From: Oegoconia quadripuncta
Taxonomy: Eukaryota; Arthropoda; Insecta; Lepidoptera; Autostichidae
DNA length: 64,000 nucleotides
Assembly: GCA_949316235.1 (NCBI GenBank)
Contig: OX438758.1
Span: 15,504,194 to 15,568,193, forward strand
Direction of reading: 5' to 3'
In this document: positions 1 through 7,908 of the stretch, in pieces
Position numbering within the stretch: the stretch's first letter is position 1
Layout: each line of letters begins with the position of its first letter
Notes under the pieces: generated by a model
The model's input: only the letters and a program-made list of their open reading frames with translations
What the model was told of the DNA's origin: nothing
The model's database searches: none
Position numbers and translations under genes: made by a program

Positions 1-195
1 TTTAAAAAAATTTAATGTTTTGTCCGTTGTATCATTTATAGTAATTTTGTCTTTAAAAATGAGTAAAATGCATTCACAAATACGATTCACTTCATCATCA
101 TTACAGGAATCCAATACAGCATCACGATATTTAGGTTTCAATATTTTTAATGCTTTCAGAAAACTTTTGCGATTTGTAGCATCTTCATCAGACAT
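1..195 (-). CDS. Small protein of the Polinton-like element, N-terminal 65 codons only
   Basis: An ATG at 195-193 opens a frame that stays open for 65 codons and leaves the window at base 1. The visible part starts MSDEDATNRKSFLKALK and is mixed-charge and probably helical, with a Cys pair in a NRICEC context near residue 41. The start is favoured by a TATA box and a TCAGT initiator just upstream (204-239). It lies directly after the ATPase gene on the same strand. Polintons often carry a small basic protein near the ATPase, and this could be that gene, but the assignment rests on position and general look. No catalytic motif is visible in this part. Confidence 0.6.
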   Translation of the reverse strand, partial: MSDEDATNRKSFLKALKILKPKYRDAVLDSCNDDEVNRICECILLIFKDKITINDTTDKTLNFFK

Positions 196-203
196 TATTT
201 CGC

Positions 204-240
204 ACTGATTAAAACTTCACTATTAAGATGATATTTATAC
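204..240 (-). promoter_or_regulatory. Core promoter: TATA box plus TCAGT initiator
   Basis: Read on the minus strand, GTATAAATAT lies at 240-231 and ATCAGTGC at 209-202. The first T of the TATA box (239) is 33 nt upstream of the initiator A (206), the spacing of a textbook arthropod RNA polymerase II core promoter. The ATG at 195 follows about 11 nt after the predicted start site, so the leader would be very short. Confidence 0.65.
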
Positions 241-316
241 CCTTTTTAGCTTCAATAAAGCTTAACGATAAGTAAGTTTGAGTACTTGTAAAGCTAGTAA
301 TTGTGCCATTGCTTCC

Positions 317-979
317 TCAGACATGTTGTGTATCATATTTAAAACCCTTTTTCGGTACGTAAACAACACAGTTTTTATCAAACGGAAACAGTTTAGTCTT
401 AAAACGACACATATCATTTGTATTCTGCTTTAAATCAATCATAAGATATCCATGTGCATCTGACGTAGCATCCTTATATGCTTCTTCTACGAACTTGGAG
501 TTGTCCGGGAATACCTGACGTGCTAAATGACGTATTTGTGTTCGGTCTCTAGGATTTTTGAAATATATGATGTAACTAGAATTTAAAGAAATATCACGTT
601 GGCCTCTACCTTGATGAAATAAATTTTGCGATATATAAAATACACTGAGATTTCTGTGATGACTACCTTTAGTAAATATGTCTACAATGCGGCTGTCGGA
701 TTCTCTCATAAGGTCATCTATTATGAGTAATTGTGGTTGTTTACCATCAAACATATTTAAATCAGGTATACCCTGATTGTAGATAACATTATTCAGATTA
801 TACAAAGGTTGCATTTCATCATAGCACCACAAAACTCTCTTAAAGGAAGTGTTACATATTTCTTCTGTAAATTTGAGAAAATTTGTGACGAAGTTTGATT
901 TACCACATCCGCTTGGCCCTGCTACTATAGCCGTGAAAGGATGAATAAAATGAAACATTTTGTGAGTGACGTGTAACAT
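317..979 (-). CDS. A32/FtsK-HerA-type DNA packaging ATPase
   Basis: This 220-residue protein should hydrolyse ATP to drive genome packaging into a capsid in the Polinton/large-DNA-virus lineage. Counting from a TTG codon just before the ATG, the P-loop GPSGCGKS is at residues 22-29, a Walker B strand LLIIDD at 85-90 and an A32-like SHHRNLSVFYISQN stretch near 108-121. The length fits stand-alone packaging ATPases. I start it at the ATG 979-977. A second in-frame Met seven codons later (MFHFIHPF) is also possible. A strong splice acceptor ends 5 nt upstream (CAG at 987-985), so the ATG may sit at the start of a spliced exon. The frame is uninterrupted and ends in TGA at 319-317. It lies between the polymerase gene and the small protein gene on the same strand. 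Confidence 0.88.
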   Translation of the reverse strand: MLHVTHKMFHFIHPFTAIVAGPSGCGKSNFVTNFLKFTEEICNTSFKRVLWCYDEMQPLYNLNNVIYNQGIPDLNMFDGKQPQLLIIDDLMRESDSRIVDIFTKGSHHRNLSVFYISQNLFHQGRGQRDISLNSSYIIYFKNPRDRTQIRHLARQVFPDNSKFVEEAYKDATSDAHGYLMIDLKQNTNDMCRFKTKLFPFDKNCVVYVPKKGFKYDTQHV

Positions 980-984
980 CAAAG

Positions 985-1012
985 CTGCAATATGGGGGAA
1001 TGGAAAGTAAAA
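985..1012 (-). other. Candidate 3' splice site before the ATPase ATG
   Basis: On the minus strand a pyrimidine-rich run (TTTTTACTTTCCATTCCCCC) leads into ATATTGCAG, with the AG at 986-985, and the ATPase ATG follows after five bases. This is a close match to an insect splice acceptor. The donor at the end of the polymerase ORF (GT at 1327-1326) would give a 343-nt intron. Confidence 0.5.
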
Positions 1013-1164
1013 ATAAATTTCCTTCTATTTATCTTCAATATTTGTATTAACAAATAATTTTTAATCTATAAGTTTATAAAACTCATTCATGAGACAGAGT
1101 CCTCCCAGAGAGGAACGAGCAAGGAACCCAAGTGTTGCTCTTTGTAAATATAAGTATTACAATT

Positions 1165-1170
1165 TTTATT
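1165..1170 (-). terminator. AATAAA poly(A) signal downstream of the polymerase gene
   Basis: An AATAAA hexamer on the minus strand lies about 155 nt past the polymerase stop codon in AT-rich sequence. It is a plausible cleavage and polyadenylation signal for the polymerase transcript, although such hexamers are common by chance here. Confidence 0.35.
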
Positions 1171-1319
1171 TTAACATACAAAGAAAATTATAAATAAGAA
1201 AAGTAAAATAGTCGTCTTAAAAATTATACAAGTAAACCAATACAAAACCATTTCTTTCAATACTTAAACATTGTAACAAAATAGAACTCATTATAATTAA
1301 AACTTATTCTACCTTAAAA

Positions 1320-1330
1320 TTACTTACGAC
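1320..1330 (-). other. Consensus splice donor containing the polymerase stop codon
   Basis: The polymerase frame ends ...AAG TCG TAA, and the same bases read AAAGTC|GTAAGTAA, a full consensus 5' splice site with GT at 1327-1326. If used with the acceptor at 985, the stop codon would be removed and the ATPase ATG brought close to the junction. The polymerase frame would not continue into the ATPase frame. Confidence 0.45.
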
Positions 1331-4300
1331 TTTCTTAACTTGTAGTGCCCCCAAGCTAAAGTATCTGTTGTATTTTTAAGTAAATACCTCTTAGTGTCAT
1401 TGTGTGATAAAGATATCTTATTAATTTTCTGTGTGTAAATGACATGTTTAATTGATTTAAATCTTAACATCTCCGAAATATGGTTCTTTTGGTTGAATAA
1501 AGAACTTTTATAGTGATCCATAATGAAGTGTTTGGAAACATTTTTATTGACACCCTTTGCCTTAGTGGTTAATTTGTTTTCTACTTCAATTGCGTACAAT
1601 TTGGACCTCAACCCGACAAACTCTTTAAATATTTTACCATGATTTTCATCTTTAAATAAGCCCAGTTTTTTCTTATTAACTTGAGGTAATCCATACTTAT
1701 TATTAGAAGGATAGTCTGAAGTATCAAAGTAATTCAGCACATCTTGCTTTATATCAGTATAGAAATTATTCGTAAATATTTGATAGATAAAACTATCAGT
1801 ATCTGTATAAAGTAATTTTAAATTGTTCTGAAATTTGACATTCATATAATTATAGTGAAAACTGTACATTAATGTTTTAGAAATATCTAAAATACAAAAT
1901 CCTAAATATATTGGTTTATTATACATACATTTTGTTTTTTTTAGCTGAATGGCAACTAATGTTTCTGAAAAAATTGATAGACTATGAAATTCAGGCTGCG
2001 ATATTAATCTCTGTGCTCCTTGAACTTTACCGTGGTTATCCCAATGTGTAAGAAGTTTAACATTAACCCGTTTTTCAATATTTTCCATGGTTTTACCAAA
2101 AACAGAATTATTCATTAATTTATAAAAATCTTTTTGAAAGTCTGAATTAGCTAATGATCGTAAGTTTGTATTTAAATCGATATACTTTTTTAGCCATGCA
2201 CTTTGTTTAAATTTAAGTATTCTATGGATTTTTGTCAGTAGCAGACCATGTTCTAAACACTGCTTTAGATTTCTATAGTGAATTATGTATTTACTTTTAT
2301 TGTTTAAATTAGTTACTAGTTTTTTTTCTTTACAATTTTCAGTACATATACTGTCTGGACAAAAAGGTAAATCGGAGTGAGAGTCGTGCAAATGGTCTGG
2401 ATACTCTAAATCAACTTCCAGTATAAAACCATAATTTGAATCGTTTGGAACGTTAAAATCAACATTTACATCAACCCATTCAAACTCACCAATGGGAAGA
2501 TATTGTGACATAGCCCAACCATAAAGATTGTTTGCATCTAAGTAAATTAAATATGATGAAGGTAATGTATTATTATAATCCTCCATAAACATATTATTTG
2601 CTTTTGCATGTCTATTGCTACATTGAGAAATGCCACCCCGGATGCCTTTTTTCACAAACGCAATTTTTTCAAAATCAGTCAATAATTCTAAGTTTTCTTT
2701 AGTATATTTTAACATGGCATCCCAACTTAGTCCCGGTACTGTATAATAATGAGCGGGGTCTAAGTCATATGTTGTTAAACATAAGCTTCTAAAATTCTCG
2801 AATACATCAGTTAACAACAACACATCCGTTTTCAAATATAAATCGGAGTAATCACACATACTCTTACAATCAAAATGATTCCATACGTCTTGTGCATGTT
2901 TATAATTTTCATCAGAGATATATTCATTCGTTAAAGAATTATAAAATTTATTTTGATTTGGAAGGGAATTTTGTTTCAAAACCCTAAACGATGTCATGCA
3001 CTCGTAAGGAAAAATTCCTTTTCTGACTAAGCGTTTAAAATCTTCTTCTTTTGGAAAATTCTTTCGAAGTTCATGTAATTGATTGATTTCTAAATTTTGT
3101 GCTAAGTTTCCTAAACTGCAAGGCATAAATCTAAAAGAATCAAGAAATCTTAATTCTATAGTCTTATTGTTCATTTTAATTTTCTTAGAAAATGATATGT
3201 ACTTCTCTTTATTTTGAGGAATTATTGTTATTTCACCCTCTTCAAAATTTAATGCATGTACAATGAAATGTGCATCATAGTTACTTAAATTATGTAAGAA
3301 AACAGGAACGAAACGTGGGACTCTATAATTAGAAGCACAAATAGAGTGAGCAACTCCCTTATACAAGCCGGTAAACCAGTCGTAATCTATCATGGAATCA
3401 TTATTCAAGTCCTTTTTGCAAATGAAACATATTGTACTTTGTGACACATCATGATTATTATTACAAGTCAGTGCAACTGGAGTTACTTGAAAAGTAAGTT
3501 TCTGTGAAATTGCCATTAAATCATCTTTCAGTGATTTCATAAAAATAAGGGAACAATTCTCACCAGTATAGTGTCTATAAACTGATAGCTTATCATCATA
3601 AGAACACTTAATATAATAACCAAAGCTATAGACTTCATGTTTTTGAACATTATTCGTGAAGGATTTGGTGGGGTCATTGTCACATGTTTGTACTGGATTT
3701 AATAATGATTCGAAATCTGCATATATCACAAAAGGCATTTTTAGCGTTTTATCAAAATTATTGAAGGATAATTTATTATTAGGTAAAGATTCGCCATACC
3801 ATTTGTTAGGCCTTCTTTTATCGTTTGGTAAATCAGTCCTTATGTGATTGCAATCTAACTGTTGGTGATTGTTTAACCGTTCCCTTGTTTGGAAATATAA
3901 CAAGCAACCGTCACAAATATATATGCTAGCATGATGGTCATTAATTTGATTACTAACTAATCGCGATAAGTTCTTTATATAGCAGTAATGATTCATGTTA
4001 TTATTACCATTTGAAATATATAATAAATTAATATGAGTCGGTTTCCTATATTTTGTGAAATGTAAAGGTCCGATAACCTTATTTTTCTTACTTTTACTAT
4101 CATATTCTAAACCAAAAACGTTAACGCTGATATCATTTAATTGTTCGAATTTGTGGACATCTTTTAGTTTAACTGGGAAAGAAATATTGTTAAATTTTAA
4201 TTTATTTTTATGTGATATATATTTTGTTACTCTCTCAGCGTTTTGATTAACTGGATATAATGCTGAAAGTACAGCCCACAAGAAACATTGGTTATCGTTA

Positions 4301-5023
4301 TTTTTAACATTGATCACAGCTTTTTTACGTTTGATATCAAGAGGTAAATCTATGAAGGAAGAACCACGTAAAGGATTAAATTTATTAATATTCATATCAA
4401 TATGCTTGATCTGTTTTAAACTCCATCCGCTATCTTTCCTTTCAAAGTTACTTAATTTTTCAGTAATGTCATTAAATATTGTACAGATAATGCCATCCTG
4501 ATCATCTGACTTACAGCAAGTATAATTAATGGTTTGAAAATCGAAAGAATTTTGTAGATCCTTTGTCTGCTGAACAAAATCAGCATGTAAAATAAAATTT
4601 AGTTTAATAGCATTTAGCTCGCTAAGAGAAATGTTTATTAATTGTATTAAAGTTGATTTAATTCCAAACAAAAATGATTCGGGAGTTTCAATGTACAAAC
4701 TTGAAGCATCAGATTTGGAAGTTATTCTATAAGTTTTAATCCTTTGTCCAAAAGCACTCTCAATAACCTGTACGTTATTTAAATTCTCATGACAAGTTAT
4801 AACGTTGTTTTTGTGGATATTAGTTTTTAAATGACTAGACAAATATCGTTTGCTAACAAACACTTTGCAAACTGAACACTCTACCTTTGAATTGTCTGAG
4901 ATATGTTGAATTGGGGATACTTGTCTTGACGAAGATGTCGTTGGTTCGTGTGTTCGACGAGACTTCGATGCGGCTCCCTCATTTGGATCTGTTTTTCTTT
5001 TACCACCGAGTTGCGAATTCAAT
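1324..5023 (-). CDS. polB: Protein-primed type family B DNA polymerase, main exon
   Basis: This exon encodes about 1,232 residues of a replicative DNA polymerase with 3'-5' exonuclease. The exonuclease motifs are YADFES (about residue 432), NLSNYDAHF (about 576) and YLKTDVLLLTD (about 727). The polymerase motifs are YLDANNLYGWAM (about 824), LMNNSVFGKTMEN (about 970) and YTDTDS (about 1072), with a KAKGV element after it. All catalytic Asp and Glu residues are present. Two C2H2-like zinc fingers lie before the exonuclease domain (CSVC...H near 48-70 and CDGC...H near 368-390). The C-terminus (TLAWGHYKLRKS) looks natural. There is no ATG at the left of this frame. It begins with ATTG directly after a TTTACAG acceptor, so the start codon lies in an upstream exon. 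It is not nuclear DNA polymerase delta, since the length and motifs are those of the selfish-element group. Confidence 0.93.
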
Positions 5024-5126
5024 CTGTAAACAAAACATTTATATTAGTACAAATGTAAATATTCAATTTATAGTTTTGATAAACGATTACATACTTAAAT
5101 ATAAATACTAAATTAACTTAATAATA

Positions 5127-5414
5127 CTAAAAATTCACCCAGTTTCCACAATACTTACATGAAGAACTACATAACTTGCAATAAGCTTGCATTTGCATAA
5201 CTCCATCAATTTCATCAAGCTCACTAATGAAATTATTATTAATATTTTTCGAATGCCCATTGCAGGGTGTAAAATATGGTATTATATCAGAGTCCTTGAT
5301 CATAAGATCAGGTAGTTTATGGCTGATGTACCACATTCTAATGAATGGATGAAATTTACTTAGAAGAAGTGATTTCTTTATCATCATTATTTCATCAGCT
5401 GATAACGATAACAT
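5127..5414 (-). CDS. Small Cys-rich hypothetical protein inside the polymerase intron
   Basis: An ATG at 5414-5412 opens a 95-codon frame on the same strand as the polymerase. The N-terminal half is mixed and helical-looking (SADEIMMIKKSLLLSKFHPF). The C-terminus has a CX2CX3CX2C cluster (CKLCSSSCKYCG) that could bind zinc. I do not recognise the family. A TATA-like box and a TCAGT initiator lie about 100-120 bp upstream. The codons for the last Cys residues overlap a consensus donor (CAT|GTAAGT, GT at 5158-5157). Splicing from there to the acceptor at 5024 would add one codon and stop at once. It could be a genuine mini-gene or an alternative first exon. Confidence 0.4.
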   Translation of the reverse strand: MLSLSADEIMMIKKSLLLSKFHPFIRMWYISHKLPDLMIKDSDIIPYFTPCNGHSKNINNNFISELDEIDGVMQMQAYCKLCSSSCKYCGNWVNF

Positions 5415-5511
5415 TATTGTGGTAGTCAAAATTTCTAATTTAAAACAAAGCTACACTGATCAACTAAAGGCTTATTACAACTTTCAAAATTCCGACGTAC
5501 ACAAACGTTAA

Positions 5512-5536
5512 ACTGATCGACAAAGGGCATTATATA
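5512..5536 (-). promoter_or_regulatory. TATA box plus TCAGT initiator upstream of the intronic ORF
   Basis: On the minus strand TATATAA is at 5536-5530 and ATCAGTT at 5517-5511, with 22 nt from the first T to the initiator A. That spacing is slightly short. A second TCAGTG lies at 5459-5454 without a TATA box at the right distance. Confidence 0.4.
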
Positions 5537-5592
5537 GCAAGATCTCTCATCCCCTCTACCCATTAAAATGGTGCAATTTTTTTTCTACTTAC

Positions 5593-5720
5593 GATTTGAG
5601 TGGTCCCTGGGTTACTGCATCATAGAGATCACAGAGTTGTCGATCCGTATCTTGTTCTTCGGCTTCGAGACACAGTTGCACCAGTTGGTCATCAAACAGA
5701 GAGTTGTTCAGATTTGCCAT
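5593..5720 (-). CDS. polB: Family B DNA polymerase, predicted first coding exon
   Basis: The ATG at 5720-5718 is in a good start context (A at -3, G at +4). It opens 42 codons plus two bases, beginning MANLNNSLFDDQLVQL and rich in acidic residues and Leu, then stops at a consensus donor that contains the apparent stop codon TAA. The phase at the donor matches the phase required by the main exon at 5023, which itself has no ATG. The GTG-initiated upstream extension to 5783 is probably not translated. A TATA box and initiator lie just upstream (5788 and 5764). Confidence 0.75.
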
Positions 5721-5761
5721 CGTGTTAGCACTGCACTGGTGGCTGGGTAGCGAATGGTGAG

Positions 5762-5788
5762 ACTGAATGCTTCGTCGGTACACTTATA
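5762..5788 (-). promoter_or_regulatory. TATA box plus TCAGT initiator of the polymerase gene
   Basis: On the minus strand TATAAG is at 5788-5783 and TTCAGTC at 5767-5761, with the initiator A at 5764, 24 nt from the first T of the box. The polymerase ATG follows 44 nt after that A. Confidence 0.5.
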
Positions 5789-5996
5789 ATGTCGGGGTGG
5801 TGGAGCAGGTAAAACGTAAAGTAGGTACTTGGTGTTCCGCTCCGCTGTTTGTAGCCGATGGTTTTGTAATAATTTAAGCTGACGGTAACGGAGCCAAAGG
5901 CATTATTTTTCTAATCTATTGTTTACTTAATTTTGTTCCATAAAGTTAAATTTAAAAAAATCTTGTCATAAATTGCTTTAAGTAATAATGGAAGTG

Positions 5997-6516
5997 TTAT
6001 TGTTTCTTATCCATTGTTACAAAATACTTTGTACAGCCCACCTTAGATGCTACCTGTTTAGTTATGTTATAAATTAAATCTCTTGCAGATTGATAATGTT
6101 TATCCTCCTCTGTTGCGACGTAATATTTAACACGGACATCTGCATGTTTCCAGTAGTCTATGGGTGAAACTTGTTTTAATTTATTCATTTCATACACTTC
6201 GATTTTCACGAGATGGCTTGCAGAGGAACCGTCATCACAGTTTGTTGAAATATATGAGGTACCCTCTCCGTTAGATTGACCGACGGTTGATGAGTATGTT
6301 ATGGTTTTCTTTTTCTTCGCTTTCTCAAAAAATGCATCAATGCTTGCTGCTCCTCTTTGTGATGTTTTTTTTAACTTTCATGTCAAGAGAGTTCTGATCC
6401 TCGTCATCGCTTTTATTAGGATAATAATAGTTCTTCAGTGTGTAATCATAATCAGGAGTAATTTCAAATAAATAATAGTTCTTCAGTGTGTAATCATAAT
6501 CAGGAGTAATTTCAAA
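5997..6516 (-). pseudogene. Broken ORF of unknown function at the right end of the element
   Basis: Two overlapping minus-strand frames meet at an eight-A run (+ strand 6365-6372). The upstream frame, open from 6516, is Tyr- and Asp-rich (ITPDYDYTLKNYY, then acidic SDDEDQ). The downstream frame runs to the TAA at 5997 with a Lys block (FFEKAKKKK), a Ser/Thr-rich linker and VSPIDYWKHADVRVKYYVA. The downstream frame is offset by +1. It has no ATG until late, so it makes sense only as a continuation. The upstream frame begins with a 16-codon in-frame tandem duplication (6423-6518). I do not recognise the family. Some features faintly recall hAT-type proteins, but no catalytic residues are visible. 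A true frameshift lesion, a +1 recoding site or a sequencing error in the homopolymer are all possible. Confidence 0.45.
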
Positions 6517-6518
6517 TT
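6423..6518. repeat. 48-bp tandem duplication, two copies
   Basis: Bases 6423-6470 are repeated as 6471-6518 without visible change. The unit is exactly 16 codons, so the repeat keeps the minus-strand frame. The identity implies a recent event. Confidence 0.9.
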
Positions 6519-6620
6519 AATTACACAATCTGATAGAACTATTGAATTAACATGAATTAACTGATCAAACGTATTAAAATCAATCTAAGATTCAATGATT
6601 AAATAATTAATGAGAACATA

Positions 6621-6640
6621 ACTTACCGACATGGTGGCTA
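6621..6640 (-). other. Strong-context ATG directly followed by a splice donor
   Basis: On the minus strand GCCACCATGTCGGTAAGT places an optimal start context and a perfect donor (GT at 6626-6625) two codons apart. It could be a two-codon first exon for the ORF downstream at 5997-6516. Of the AGs I checked in the intron, none gave a clean in-frame join. One (TTAG at about 6582) opens a different 30-codon frame that ends inside the 48-bp duplication. Confidence 0.35.
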
Positions 6641-6759
6641 CTGCGTAACACTACACGGGTGGCCTCCGATACCTAATGAAACTCCAACACGCGTGAAAAA
6701 GTCGCGCGAGATGATATCAAACCATGAATAGACCTGATGCGCCGTGGATTTATTTTATT

Positions 6760-6925
6760 TCAAACCGTGAATAAAGTTGATCAAAGCGCGAATCGATTTA
6801 ATTACACCCCGCGAATCAAACCGCGAATCAATTTAATTACACCCCGCGAATCAAACCGCGAATCAAACCGCGAATCAATTTAATTACACACCGTGAATAA
6901 ACTTTATTACATACCGCGAATCCCG
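6760..6925. repeat. Degenerate tandem repeat with GCGAATCAA core, probable terminal region of the element
   Basis: Variants of AAACCGCGAATCAATTTAAT and TACACCCCGCGAATC alternate, and the copies blur into GTGAATAAA variants at both edges. GC-rich cores alternate with AATTTAAT spacers. The position, beyond the outermost ORF of the element, suggests it belongs to a terminal inverted repeat. The matching end is outside the window, so this is inference. Confidence 0.6.
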
Positions 6926-6930
6926 CGAGT

Positions 6931-7308
6931 ATGTGGAGAGCTTTTTTGCACACCCCCAAAAACCGTGATTGGACTGCACCAGATCACTGCACCAGAAAGA
7001 ACGAATCCCTACTACTATAGTGTCTATGAATCGTATCTTTATATGGCCTAATGCGATACATCTATCAGCATGGCCTATACATGACGCTAGTATGTTAGCG
7101 ATATAGTATCTATTAAGAGTAACTTTTATGTCACATAACGAGCAGCATACAAATTTATAACAAAAACCCTGACCCTTTCAAGGAGGCCAACACAAATTAT
7201 GAGGTAAGTATTCGTAAAGATCGAATTATTCTCTTGGATTTCTAAGAATCGTGGGAGTAGGATTGATTACCTTGTTGAGTTTTTTTATAAAACTACGCCT
7301 TACTAAAC
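6931..7308. other. No gene seen
   Basis: AT-rich sequence between the Polinton-like element and the first SINE. A short CTGCACCAGATCACTGCACC repeat lies near 6977. Nothing else is recognisable. Confidence 0.5.
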
Positions 7309-7500
7309 TATTTTTTTTTATATGCACAACGGGTTCCCACTTGACCTCAATCACACCTGATATTAAGTGAAGGTGAGGTCGAAGGTGGAAGCGTACTGAC
7401 CCGGAAACCCCAACACATTTGGGGGCTGGCTATCTTATCTCTGACAACCGGAACACCACAATGCTATTAACATTGCTGCCAAGCAAAAAGGTTTTCTTAG
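7309..7500 (-). mobile_element. SINE-A, 3' part
   Basis: It starts with the T-run that is the reverse of the A-tail, followed by the family's conserved 3' block (CCGGAAACCCCAACACATTT, CTGGCTATCTTATCTCTGAC). It stops inside the middle of the consensus, so the tRNA-related head is missing. Confidence 0.8.
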
Positions 7501-7714
7501 TTTGATGGCATAATGTCATCCCATATCATTATTTTTGTTTTTTAAGTCCTGAAACCAGAAGGAGGGTGTTACAAGTTAAAAGTTTATGTCTGTTATTTGA
7601 AACTGGTTATCTCTTTACAAAGATGATGGTCGTGAGGAATGGCGTGCTCAGCGTTTTGTAACAGAATGAAAAAGTTTGCTAATAAATAAGAAAAAATACA
7701 ACTACAAAATAATA

Positions 7715-7908
7715 ATAATGCGGACTGCTAAGGTATGGAACTCACTGCCCGCGTCGGTTTTTCCCGACACTTACAACCTTGGGATCTTCAAGTCTAGAGT
7801 GAATAGCAATTTACTGGGTGCGCGTGATACATCTTCGGCTACATCGTCACTTTCCATCAGGTGAGATTGTAGTCAAACGCGAAACCTGTTTTTAATATAA
7901 AAAAAAAA
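7715..7908 (+). mobile_element. Non-LTR retrotransposon 3' end (LINE-1 family of this window)
   Basis: The frame encodes the C-terminus of a reverse-transcriptase polyprotein (RTAKVWNSLPASVFPDTYNL, then GIFKSRVNSNLLG), followed by the 3' UTR block CATCAGGTGAGATTGTAG and an A-rich tail. It is 5'-truncated. Related copies lie at 46430-46735 (-), 54505-54731 (+), 61503-61815 (+) and 62551-62632 (-). The protein signature fits the jockey/CR1 side of non-LTR elements, but the clade is not resolved. Confidence 0.75.

Larger units (their letters stand above)
5024..5592 (-). other. Predicted intron of the polymerase gene
   Basis: The donor is TC|GTAAGTAG (GT at 5592-5591) and the acceptor is TTTACAG (AG at 5025-5024). 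Exon 1 ends after two bases of a codon and exon 2 offers one base before its long open frame, so the reading frame is kept. The 569-nt intron contains a separate same-strand ORF (5127-5414) with its own TATA-like box and initiator. Confidence 0.75.
1..6930 (-). mobile_element. Polinton/Maverick-type (adintovirus-like) element, partial
   Basis: All recognisable genes here lie on the minus strand and form a typical Polinton set: a protein-primed family B DNA polymerase, an A32/FtsK-like packaging ATPase and small accessory ORFs. The right edge is placed near 6930 because a block of short direct repeats at about 6760-6925 looks like terminal-repeat sequence and only dispersed host repeats follow. 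The left part leaves the window, so capsid, protease and integrase genes, the second terminal repeat and the target-site duplication cannot be seen. Intact polymerase and ATPase frames suggest a fairly recent insertion. A broken ORF at 5997-6516 argues against a fully intact copy. A free virus relative rather than an integrated element is unlikely given the flanking SINE-rich DNA. Confidence 0.85.

Noticed and set aside
985..1327. In-frame fusion of polymerase and ATPase by splicing
   Set aside because: The donor at 1327 and acceptor at 985 are good, but the resulting frame does not match the ATPase frame. At most it would place the ATPase ATG near the 5' end of a spliced message.
5568..5750. 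Plus-strand 60-codon frame over the first polymerase exon
   Set aside because: It is antisense to a well-supported exon with matching splice phase.
6760..6925. CRISPR-like array
   Set aside because: Repeats are short, degenerate and without unique equal-length spacers, in a eukaryotic context at an element end.
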